From: Chitinophaga sp. CB10
Lineage (GTDB): Bacteria > Bacteroidota > Bacteroidia > Chitinophagales > Chitinophagaceae
Direction of reading: 5' to 3'
NCBI GenBank assembly: GCA_001870995.2
Contig: MLAV02000021.1
Span: 62,001 to 126,000, forward strand
DNA length: 64,000 nt
Both the position numbers and the translations under genes were made by a program. The notes beneath the pieces were generated by a model, which saw only the letters and a program-made list of their open reading frames with translations, was not told where the DNA came from and did no database searches. Positions within the stretch are counted from its first letter, which is position 1; each line of letters begins with the position of its first letter. Shown one piece after another: positions 53,805 through 61,350 of this stretch.

Positions 53805-53835
53805 CAAAAGTAAGCGCTTTTTTGAAATGAGCAAA
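53805..53835 (-). promoter_or_regulatory. tRNA-Leu promoter
   Basis: On minus, TTTG (53835-53832), exactly 19 bases, TACTTTTG (53812-53805): an ideal Bacteroidota -33/-7 pair ending 34 bases before the tRNA 5' end. Confidence 0.8.
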
Positions 53836-53863
53836 TTTATTTATTCATTTTTTCAAAAAAGTT

Positions 53864-55012
53864 TTATTTCCGCAGCATAATCCGGAAGGTAGTACCCTTA
53901 TTGATCTCCGAATTTTTCACCGTGAGCCGGCCTTTGTGATAGTCCTCAATGATACGTTTGGCAAGGGATAGGCCCAATCCCCAGCCTCTTTTTTTCGTGG
54001 AAAATCCCGGGCGGAAAATTTTGTCCAGGTTCATTTTGGAAATTCCTTTTCCTGTGTCGGCGATGTCCACGGTAACGACGGTGGGGTGGTTTTCTATCGT
54101 GATATCGATGTTGCCTTTTCCTTCCATGGCGTCGAGCGCGTTCTTCAGCAAATTCTCTATCACCCAGTCAAACAGCGGGGCGGAAATCATTACCGGCAGG
54201 TCCGTCTCCGCGGTATGCACGGCTATCTGTACCTTCTGCGGGCTACGCCGGCGGATGTAGGAAGCCATGTCCTCTATCTGCCGGATGATATCTCTTTCTT
54301 CCAGCCTCGGCACGCTGCCTATCTTGGAAAAGCGGTCTGTAATCAGTTTGAGGCGGTCTACATCCTTGGTGAGCTCATTGACAAACGGCACGTTGGCCTC
54401 GTTTTCCCGGAGTATTTCCAGCCATGCTTCTATGGACGAGAGGGGGGTGCCCAGCTGATGGGCCGTTTCCTTGGCAAGTCCCACCCATACCAGGTTTTGG
54501 GTGGCGCGGTTGGTGGACGACAGACCGAAGAGCACGGCGCCGATAAACAGCGCTACCACCAGCAGCTGTATGTAGGGATAGTATTTTACCTGTTTCAGAA
54601 TGAGGGAATCCCCGTAATAAACATAGTTGTAAACTTTATGCTTTGCGTCGATTTCAATAATGAACGGCGGATGCTGTTTTTTGAACGAGTGCAACTGCTC
54701 CTGCAGCAGGGTGGGGTTTTGGGAGATCTTGGTGGTGTCCAGGTTGCGGCTGTCCACAATATTGCCGGCAGCATCGGTTTGGATAAGCGGGATGGTGGTG
54801 TTGGTGGTTACAATTTCGGTGGCCAGGTTCAGGTTGGCGTCAGAGTCGGATTTCAGCAGTTCACGATAAGCTTCCACCCAGGTGGCTACCTTTTTTCTTT
54901 CCTCATCCTGAATTTTGGCCGACAGGTTACTGACGAACCAGATCGTAGCTGCAATAATAGCCACGGCAATGGTTACCAGGATAAATTTCCAGCCGATAAA
55001 CTGTTTAAACAT
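53864..55012 (-). CDS. Membrane sensor histidine kinase
   Basis: A 382-residue sensor kinase. Two membrane helices (about 10-30 and 143-165) bracket a short periplasmic sensor domain. The H box is AKETAHQLGTPLSSIEAWLE; the N box VIENLLKNALDAME, G1 DIADTGKGI and G2 RGWGLGLSLAKRII. No response-regulator gene is adjacent. Signal unknown. Confidence 0.92.
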   Translation of the reverse strand: MFKQFIGWKFILVTIAVAIIAATIWFVSNLSAKIQDEERKKVATWVEAYRELLKSDSDANLNLATEIVTTNTTIPLIQTDAAGNIVDSRNLDTTKISQNPTLLQEQLHSFKKQHPPFIIEIDAKHKVYNYVYYGDSLILKQVKYYPYIQLLVVALFIGAVLFGLSSTNRATQNLVWVGLAKETAHQLGTPLSSIEAWLEILRENEANVPFVNELTKDVDRLKLITDRFSKIGSVPRLEERDIIRQIEDMASYIRRRSPQKVQIAVHTAETDLPVMISAPLFDWVIENLLKNALDAMEGKGNIDITIENHPTVVTVDIADTGKGISKMNLDKIFRPGFSTKKRGWGLGLSLAKRIIEDYHKGRLTVKNSEINKGTTFRIMLRK

Positions 55013-55132
55013 ACTCCTAATTTAAGGTATAATCCGCTTTACCGATTCTCAAAAGGTTAGCAAATATTAAAATCCTTTGTTGCATATTTGCATCTCCTAA
55101 AACTTATTTTTCACGCATAAACGTATTAACAG

Positions 55133-56179
55133 TTGCCTGTATTGCCATCAGTAGCCGTTGTAATTCTAAACTGGAATGGGAAGAAATTCCTGGAGCAGTT
55201 CTTACCGTCTGTATGCCAGTCTACCTATGGTAATTTGCAGCTGATCATGGCCGACAATGCTTCCACTGACGACAGCGTCGCTTTTGTGGCACAGCATTAT
55301 CCCCAGGTGCGGATCATCCGCAACCCCGCCAACAACGGTTTTGCCGGCGGTTACAACGAAGCGCTGCAACACGTGGAGGCGGATATATACGTTTTGCTCA
55401 ACCAGGACGTGGAGGTGGAACCCGGCTGGATCGAGCCCGTGGTGGCTATGATGCAGCAGGACTCCAGGATTGCGGCTTGCCAGCCCAAACTGCGCTCCTG
55501 GCATAACCGGGAGGAATTTGAATACGCAGGCGCTGCCGGCGGCTGGATGGATATCCTTGGCTATACCTTCTGCCGGGGCCGGATCTTATACACTACAGAA
55601 AAGGACCTGGGCCAGTACGACGACCCCCAGGATATCTTCTGGGCTACCGGCGCGGCGTTGTTTATCCGCTCCCGCTGCTTCCATGAAGCCGGAGGTTTTG
55701 ACGCTGATTTCTTTGCGCATATGGAGGAGGTGGACCTCTGCTGGCGCCTGCAGCGGCTCGGGTACCGGATCTGTTACTGCCCGGATGCGGTGGTGTACCA
55801 CGTAGGAGGGGGGAGCCTGCCACAGGGGAACCCCCGGAAGCTGTACCTCAACTTCCGGAATAACCTGATGATGCTCTGGAAAAACCTGCACAGCGAGGAC
55901 CGCTGGATTGTGCTTTCCCAGCGCTTTTTCCTGGATATCCTGGCGGCGATGAAAAGCCTGGCGGCCGGCAAGCCAAAGGATATGAAGGCGATCTTCAGGG
56001 CGTATATCGACTACCGGCGGTGGCGCAGGAATTATAAGCATGATCCCCGCTTTCCCGATGTGAAATTAATGACCCTCACCGGGGTATTCCATGGGATTAT
56101 GATATGGAGATATTACTTCCTGCAGCATAAAAAATTCTCGGAGCTGAAACATGAAAAAGCGCGAAAAGCGGTTTTTTAA
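55133..56179 (+). CDS. Family 2 glycosyltransferase
   Basis: A 348-residue GT-A glycosyltransferase, rhamnosyltransferase-like (WbbL type). Nucleotide site VVILNWNGKKFLEQFLPS, DNASTDDSV; donor/acceptor Asp in VLLNQDVEVEPGW; DFFAHMEEVDLCWRLQRLG is the acceptor/catalytic-base region. Start is either TTG 55133 or TTG 55142. Divergent from the kinase gene. Sugar substrate unknown, probably surface glycan synthesis. Confidence 0.9.
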   Translation: MPVLPSVAVVILNWNGKKFLEQFLPSVCQSTYGNLQLIMADNASTDDSVAFVAQHYPQVRIIRNPANNGFAGGYNEALQHVEADIYVLLNQDVEVEPGWIEPVVAMMQQDSRIAACQPKLRSWHNREEFEYAGAAGGWMDILGYTFCRGRILYTTEKDLGQYDDPQDIFWATGAALFIRSRCFHEAGGFDADFFAHMEEVDLCWRLQRLGYRICYCPDAVVYHVGGGSLPQGNPRKLYLNFRNNLMMLWKNLHSEDRWIVLSQRFFLDILAAMKSLAAGKPKDMKAIFRAYIDYRRWRRNYKHDPRFPDVKLMTLTGVFHGIMIWRYYFLQHKKFSELKHEKARKAVF

Positions 56180-56186
56180 AATTTCC

Positions 56187-56217
56187 TTTGATTATTTGTC
56201 TGGTTAATGTAAGTTTG
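56187..56217 (+). promoter_or_regulatory. Probable promoter of the small membrane-protein gene
   Basis: TTTG (56187-56190), exactly 19 bases, TAAGTTTG (56210-56217), then 19 bases to the ATG at 56237. It matches the tRNA-Leu promoter spacing. Confidence 0.75.
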
Positions 56218-56236
56218 CATCGGAAATAAACTGAAT

Positions 56237-56449
56237 ATGGAACACAACACAGTAGAAAACACAGTAGAGAATACGAACGATATCACCGTAGATCGCGTAT
56301 CTACCAGCCGATTCATCTTTTACGTGCAATTGTTTTGTTTAATGGCATTTATGCTGGGTGGTTGCTACAATCTTTACAAACACCACTACAAAGGCAAGCC
56401 TGAAGTTGCTGTTCCTGAAAACACACTGTACAATCCAAAATATAAATAA
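56237..56449 (+). CDS. Small single-helix membrane protein
   Basis: A 70-residue protein. An acidic N-terminus (NTVENTVENTND) precedes one hydrophobic helix (FIFYVQLFCLMAFMLGGCYN) and a short basic tail (HHYKGKP). Function unknown. It has a clear own promoter and is followed by a terminator, so it is a real expressed unit. Confidence 0.7.
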   Translation: MEHNTVENTVENTNDITVDRVSTSRFIFYVQLFCLMAFMLGGCYNLYKHHYKGKPEVAVPENTLYNPKYK

Positions 56450-56479
56450 GCGAATCAGCTTCAACATAATTATCGCCAG

Positions 56480-56508
56480 AGCCTTCCGGATTCCCGGGAG
56501 GCTTTTTT
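56480..56508 (+). terminator. Intrinsic terminator after the small membrane-protein gene
   Basis: AGCCTTCCGG pairs with CCGGGAGGCT (one G-T pair) around a short loop, followed by six T. Confidence 0.82.
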
Positions 56509-56618
56509 AATTTTCCGTTTCCCGTAAATGGATTTCCCGATCCGATCAGGGGAAAGCCCTGAAAAGTCTGAATTTTGTAGGGTTGGCTGATACGTAGCGG
56601 CCGGCAAGGTCAAATCAT

Positions 56619-57848
56619 ATGTTAAGAAGGAAGGGAAAAATACAGGACAAGCGCGGAAAATCGCGTTTCCGCAAGATAGTAGACTGGCTGCACCTGTGGC
56701 TGGGACTCGTATCAGGCATTATCGTTGTCATCATCTCCATTACCGGCTGCCTTTTCGTATTCCAGAAGGAAATCAACGAAATGGTGTACCACCGGCAGAT
56801 TTTTGTAACCCCGGCCAACACGCCCACCCTGCCGGTATCCCAGCTGAGGGCAACGGCTCAGGCTTATGTAGGGGTGGATAAGCCGATCAGCGGCATTGTG
56901 GCTTACGCCGCGCCGGACAAAGCCTGGGAATTCACCACTTACAAATACAACCAGGAAGGCCTCACTTATTTCGACATCTGCGAATACTTCGAAACCGTCT
57001 ATGTAAACCCCTATACCGGGGCCGTAACGGGGAAGGTCGATTATAAACACAACTTCTTCTACATCGTCAAGTTCATCCACTGGAGCCTGCTGCTCAATGA
57101 TAAGATCGGGCAGCCCATCGTAGGCTGGTCTACCTTCATTTTCGTGATCCTGCTGATCACCGGCTTAATCCTCTGGTGGCCCAAAAAATGGACGAAAGCC
57201 ACCCGGGAGCAAAGCTTTAAGATAAGATGGAAAGCCAGCTGGAAGCGGGTGAACTACGACCTGCACAACGTCCTGGGTTTCTACGCCCTGGTGATTGCGC
57301 TGGTACTGGCGCTCACGGGCATGGTCTGGTCCTTTTCCTGGTTCCAGGCTACCGTGTACGTAGTGGCGTCCGGCACTACCACGCCGCCGGACAGGAGCGA
57401 TAAGACTTCCGCCGTGGTGACCACTCCCGTGGATAAGCTGCAGGTGCTGGACAAGTCCTTTGAGGAGGCGCGCCGCATCCTGCCGGAGATGAAACGTTAT
57501 GGCATATACGCAGCTGCCGATCCTACCGGCGTAAACAGTATTTACGGTTACAGGAGATCGGAAACCTATTACGGGGCGGACGTCCTGCAATTTGACCAGT
57601 ACACCGGCAAATTACTCCAAAGGAGGAACGACTCGCATAAGAATGCAGGAGAGCGATTGATCGAAATGAACTACGATATCCACGTGGGCGCCATTGGCGG
57701 CATCTGGGGTAAAATCATCGCGTTCGTGGTGAGCCTTATCTGCGGATCCCTGCCAGTGACGGGCTTCTATGTATGGTGGAATAAGAAAAAGAAGGCGAAG
57801 AAAAAGATCGTTTTGACCAACCATGCAGCGGCTCTTACATCTTTGTAA
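56619..57848 (+). CDS. PepSY-associated transmembrane protein
   Basis: A 409-residue PepSY-TM protein: first helix VSGIIVVIISITGCLFVFQKEI at 26-47, an extracytoplasmic PepSY domain, then three more helices (FIFVILLITGLILWWPKKWT; YALVIALVLALTGMVWSF; a last one near 385). Such proteins usually act as iron reductases or flavin/siderophore-linked membrane reductases. The LHNVLGFYAL segment is typical. Confidence 0.9.
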   Translation: MLRRKGKIQDKRGKSRFRKIVDWLHLWLGLVSGIIVVIISITGCLFVFQKEINEMVYHRQIFVTPANTPTLPVSQLRATAQAYVGVDKPISGIVAYAAPDKAWEFTTYKYNQEGLTYFDICEYFETVYVNPYTGAVTGKVDYKHNFFYIVKFIHWSLLLNDKIGQPIVGWSTFIFVILLITGLILWWPKKWTKATREQSFKIRWKASWKRVNYDLHNVLGFYALVIALVLALTGMVWSFSWFQATVYVVASGTTTPPDRSDKTSAVVTTPVDKLQVLDKSFEEARRILPEMKRYGIYAAADPTGVNSIYGYRRSETYYGADVLQFDQYTGKLLQRRNDSHKNAGERLIEMNYDIHVGAIGGIWGKIIAFVVSLICGSLPVTGFYVWWNKKKKAKKKIVLTNHAAALTSL

Positions 57849-57873
57849 ATAAAAATAAATAAAATAATTTATA

Positions 57874-57911
57874 GGCTGAAACGGTTTGCAGCAAAGCGTT
57901 TCAGCCTTTTT
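57874..57911 (+). terminator. Intrinsic terminator after the PepSY gene
   Basis: GGCTGAAACG (57874-57883) pairs perfectly with CGTTTCAGCC (57897-57906), followed by five T. Confidence 0.88.
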
Positions 57912-57958
57912 AGCCAAAGCCGGGCCGCGAAAAAATCTGAAAAAAGTTGAAAAGAAAT

Positions 57959-57988
57959 TTTGTGATTTAACTTCGTTTCCTATCTTTG
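57959..57988 (+). promoter_or_regulatory. Promoter of the tRNA-Gly array
   Basis: TTTG (57959-57962), 18 bases, TATCTTTG (57981-57988), 76 bases before the first tRNA-Gly. Confidence 0.7.
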
Positions 57989-58064
57989 CAATCCCAACGA
58001 AAAAAGGACACTACCTGAAACAGTAACAATAGGTTACAATTGTTGGAAAGCTCTTAACAGTTAT

Positions 58065-58137
<73 letters not shown>

Positions 58138-58188
58138 CCAGTCAGTATTTGTCTAAAGGGCAGGTACTAATTTGACATCTTTGCCTCT

Positions 58189-58261
<73 letters not shown>

Positions 58262-58315
58262 CCAGTCTGTATCTGTCTAAAGGGCAGGTATTTATAAATT
58301 AACATTTTTTCCTTT

Positions 58316-58388
<73 letters not shown>

Positions 58389-58389
58389 C

Positions 58390-58425
58390 AAAGCCTGATC
58401 AGGATTACTGGTCAGGCTTTTTTTA
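58390..58425 (+). terminator. Terminator of the tRNA-Gly array
   Basis: AAGCCTGA and TCAGGCTT form the stem around a 13-base loop, followed by a T run. Confidence 0.85.
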
Positions 58426-58594
58426 TGGCCCGCATTCCCGGAAAATGTCGTATCTTTGCATCTGGAAATAAGCCAGGGTATGTCCATACCAGCTAACCAA
58501 TCTTCAACTATCTTATTTATCTACCTCCCTTTTTGGACAATACTTTCCCTTATTTACCTGAACAGGTAACAAGTATGATTTAACAAAAATTATC

Positions 58595-58888
58595 ATGAAG
58601 GATTTTAAGATTATCGACAACAAGGAAGCCAGGCAATTTGAAGCGCATATCAGCGGTCAACTGGCGAAAGTGATTTATGAAAGAAACGGTAGCCGTATTT
58701 TCCTTACCGGCGCAGAAGTGCCGCCAACCCTGGAAAAACAGGGCGTAACAGCCATGCTGTTGGGAAAAGTAATGGAAGAAATCCAGGCGCAGAACTTTAG
58801 AATGGTGCCTACCAGCAAAAAGGTAGCAGAATATGTACGTAGTAATCCCCGCTGGAAATCTTTACTCGCACACGGGTTACACATCTAG
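58595..58888 (+). CDS. GNAT-like small N-acetyltransferase (Acetyltransf_CG type)
   Basis: A 97-residue protein matching the short YjdJ-like acetyltransferases: the strand pair GSRIFLTGAEVPPTLEKQGV, the helix AMLLGKVMEEIQAQNFRMVP, and the C-terminal AEYVRSNPRWKSLL. The cofactor is expected to be acetyl-CoA; the substrate is unknown. A TATCTTTG box lies at 58451-58458, about 135 bases upstream. Confidence 0.87.
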   Translation: MKDFKIIDNKEARQFEAHISGQLAKVIYERNGSRIFLTGAEVPPTLEKQGVTAMLLGKVMEEIQAQNFRMVPTSKKVAEYVRSNPRWKSLLAHGLHI

Positions 58889-58910
58889 TAAAATAGCGGA
58901 AGGCTATCAA

Positions 58911-58997
58911 CTATTGGCAGTTAGGGAGATGTTTTGATAACAATAGAATGGCGTAAGGAGAGCAAAACATCATCTCTAATAGCTAATAGCCAATAGC
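58911..58997. repeat. Long imperfect inverted repeat
   Basis: CTATTGGC (58911-58918) pairs with GCCAATAG (58990-58997), and TTAGGGAGATGTTTTG (58921-58936) with CAAAACATCATCTCTAA (58963-58979), around a central AT/G loop. It lies between two convergent genes. Either a bidirectional terminator or a small mobile/palindromic repeat family. Confidence 0.7.
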
Positions 58998-59029
58998 CTG
59001 GCATCATTGGCAGAAAATCCCACCACACA

Positions 59030-59527
59030 CTACTTAATTCCCAACTTCGCTTTGGCAAGCGGCAACAGATCATCTGCTTCGTTAGCCACTACAACCGCGT
59101 CTCTGGAGTTATCAAGCACCAGCGCATAACCCTTTTCTTTCAGGAGCGCTTTTAAAACATCTTTCGCTTTAGCCACGATAGGCGCCAGCAGTTCCTGCTC
59201 GCGTACCGACAGCTTTTCTTCCATCTTGTATTTATATTCCTGGATATTCGCTTGTTGCTGCTTTAAGGCAGTTACTTTGATTTCTTTCTGTGCATCCGTC
59301 AGCGTTTTGGCCGTACTGTCAAACTCCACCAGGTTCTTCGTGTACTCGGCTACCAGCACTTGTCCATCCGCATTCAGCTGATCGGCGTATTTCTGTAATG
59401 AATCGGCCGCCTTCTTCGACTCAGGCATGGCGGCTACCAGCTGCTGAAAATTGATATAGGCAGTTTTTTGTGCAAACGCTCCAAAGCTAATAAGACAGAG
59501 CGTCATCAAGGAATAGAGATACTTCAT
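59030..59527 (-). CDS. OmpH/Skp-like periplasmic chaperone
   Basis: A 165-residue exported helical protein: signal peptide ending FGAFA-Q, then YINFQQLVAAMPESKKAADSL and a long coiled-coil (KEIKVTALKQQQANIQEYKYK), ending in VVANEADDLLPLAKAKLGIK, which are OmpH-family features. It likely assists outer-membrane protein folding. It is divergent from the sigma factor gene. Confidence 0.9.
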   Translation of the reverse strand: MKYLYSLMTLCLISFGAFAQKTAYINFQQLVAAMPESKKAADSLQKYADQLNADGQVLVAEYTKNLVEFDSTAKTLTDAQKEIKVTALKQQQANIQEYKYKMEEKLSVREQELLAPIVAKAKDVLKALLKEKGYALVLDNSRDAVVVANEADDLLPLAKAKLGIK

Positions 59528-59694
59528 TTCGGTCGATTAATTAATATTTAGCACCAAAATAATCCGCCTTTTGTGAAAGTTTTACTAATGCTTATATAAG
59601 GTATTGTTAAATTGATGCGGCGGCTGGTAATTTGGGGTGGGGGGAGATATTAAGGCCTTGATTCCCAGGGATGAAAATAAATTTTAGCCTTCCC

Positions 59695-59727
59695 GTAGGG
59701 GTACAGCCAAGGCACGGTGTCATTATT
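59695..59727 (+). promoter_or_regulatory. Putative ECF sigma promoter of the sigma/anti-sigma operon
   Basis: GTAGGGGTA (59695-59703), 13 bases, GTGTC (59717-59721), then ATTATT. The same parts and spacing recur before the gene at 63229. The -10 part overlaps the alternative GTG start at 59717, which supports the ATG at 59786. Confidence 0.7.
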
Positions 59728-59785
59728 TAAAACATCCAACTTGACAGAAGGAATTATATTTGACCTTAGTTTCCAAACCCTCAAC

Positions 59786-60376
59786 ATGGAGTTGAAAGAT
59801 ACCGGCGCAGCCACCGCCCTGGAAAAGGACGGGACCTTAACCTTCGAGCAGCTTTTTAAATCCCACTACAAAGGGCTGCACGCCTATGCCTATACGATCC
59901 TGAAAGACGATATCATGGCAGAGGAAATGGTGCAGAACGTATTCTGCAAGCTCTGGGAAAAGTCCGGTGATATTAAGATCAGGGAATCCGTTTCCGGCTA
60001 CCTCTACCGGGCCGTCTACCACGAAAGCATCAATTACCTGCGGCACGAAAAAGTAAAAGCCAACCACGTGGCATATGCCCGCTATCAACAGGCCTCGCCA
60101 TCGCATACCAACGCGGCCTCCGGCAAAGTACAGCTGCGGGAGCTGCAGGAAAAACTGCAGGCCGCCCTGCTGGAACTTCCGGAAAAATGCCGCACCGTGT
60201 TCCAGATGAGCCGCTTCGAGGAGCTGAAATACCAGGAAATCGCGGATAAACTCAATATTTCTGTCAAAACGGTGGAAAACCAGATGGGCAAAGCCCTCCG
60301 CATCCTCCGGCACAACCTGGTGGACTTCCTGCCCCTCGTATTCATATTACTTAACACTGTAATGAGCAACCTGTGA
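59786..60376 (+). CDS. ECF RNA polymerase sigma factor (FecI-like)
   Basis: A 196-residue extracytoplasmic-function sigma factor. Region 2: LFKSHYKGLHAYAYTILKDD and AEEMVQNVFCKLWEKS; region 4: LPEKCRTVFQMSRFEELKYQ and EIADKLNISVKTVENQMGKA (helix-turn-helix). ATG 59786 is chosen because the longer frame begins inside the putative promoter's -10. The anti-sigma gene starts with a 4-base overlap (GTGA), so they are translationally coupled. Role inferred: switched on by the FecR-like protein downstream. Confidence 0.95.
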   Translation: MELKDTGAATALEKDGTLTFEQLFKSHYKGLHAYAYTILKDDIMAEEMVQNVFCKLWEKSGDIKIRESVSGYLYRAVYHESINYLRHEKVKANHVAYARYQQASPSHTNAASGKVQLRELQEKLQAALLELPEKCRTVFQMSRFEELKYQEIADKLNISVKTVENQMGKALRILRHNLVDFLPLVFILLNTVMSNL

Positions 60377-61347
60377 ATAATTTCAACGAACATATAAACG
60401 ACGACATCCTGGTGAAGTTTATGCTGGGTCAGGCCACCGCCGAAGAGCAGCAGGCGGTGGGCGAATGGATGGCTGCCAGCGCCGATAACGAAAAATATTT
60501 CCGCCACTTCCAACTGATCTGGAACCAGAGCCGCGAGCTGGCAAGTACCGGCGATCCGGACGAAAACGCCGCCTGGGCCCGATTTCAACAACGCGTTAAC
60601 CAGCCGGAAACAAAGGTGGTGGAATTAGGCGCCAGCCGTAAACCCTGGCTGCGTATAGCCGCTGCCGTAACCCTGCTGATAGTAGCAGGTACATTAGCCA
60701 TGTTCCTGTTCCGCAGGCCCGCTCCACGGCAGCTGGAACTGGCGGCTACTACCCGTCCCGTAACGGATACCCTGCCGGACGGCTCTATCATCACCCTAAA
60801 CAAAAATTCGAAAATAGTATATACGGGCAACTTTGAAACCAACAGGAACATTACCCTCGAAGGCGAAGCGTTTTTCAATGTAGCCACGGACCCTTCCCAC
60901 CCCTTTGTACTCCACACCGGCGACGTACAGGTTCGGGTACTGGGCACCTCCTTTAACGTAAAAAGCGATCAGCAACAGGTGGAAGTGATCGTGGAAACCG
61001 GCGCCGTGGAAGTGAATAAACAAACGGAATCCGTACAGCTCCGGCAAAACGAAAAAGCAGTCGCTGCGAAAAATTCTACCGCCATCGTTAAGGCATCCAA
61101 TAAGGACGAACTGTATAATTACTACCGCACGCAAACCTTCGTGTGCAACGGGACGCCGCTCTGGCAACTGGCCGAAATTTTCAGCAATGCCTACGGGGTG
61201 CAGATAGAGATAACGAACCCGGCTATACGAAATTATCCTATCTCCACCACCTTCGTGTACAGTACCATCGAAGAAAACCTGGCCCTGCTGGAACAAACAT
61301 TACCGGTAAAAGCCGACAGACAGAACGGAACCTATATTCTGAAGTAA
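60373..61347 (+). CDS. FecR-type anti-sigma factor
   Basis: A 324-residue membrane anti-sigma factor. Residues 1-90 are cytoplasmic (LVKFMLGQATAEEQQAVGEW); a membrane helix at about 95-112 (IAAAVTLLIVAGTLAMFLF); then a FecR domain (TRPVTDTLPDGSIITLNKNS, EGEAFFNVATDPSHPFVLHT, VRVLGTSFNVK) and a C-terminal DUF4974-like domain (GTPLWQLAEIFSNAYGVQIE). The GTG start overlaps the sigma stop. It should hold the sigma factor inactive until a signal arrives from outside. Confidence 0.95.
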   Translation: MNNFNEHINDDILVKFMLGQATAEEQQAVGEWMAASADNEKYFRHFQLIWNQSRELASTGDPDENAAWARFQQRVNQPETKVVELGASRKPWLRIAAAVTLLIVAGTLAMFLFRRPAPRQLELAATTRPVTDTLPDGSIITLNKNSKIVYTGNFETNRNITLEGEAFFNVATDPSHPFVLHTGDVQVRVLGTSFNVKSDQQQVEVIVETGAVEVNKQTESVQLRQNEKAVAAKNSTAIVKASNKDELYNYYRTQTFVCNGTPLWQLAEIFSNAYGVQIEITNPAIRNYPISTTFVYSTIEENLALLEQTLPVKADRQNGTYILK

Positions 61348-61350
61348 GTT

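Noticed and set aside
59717..59785. A GTG start at 59717 for the sigma factor
   Set aside because: It coincides with the GTGTC -10 part of the putative promoter, and the 23 extra residues do not look like a sigma factor N-terminus. ATG 59786 is used.
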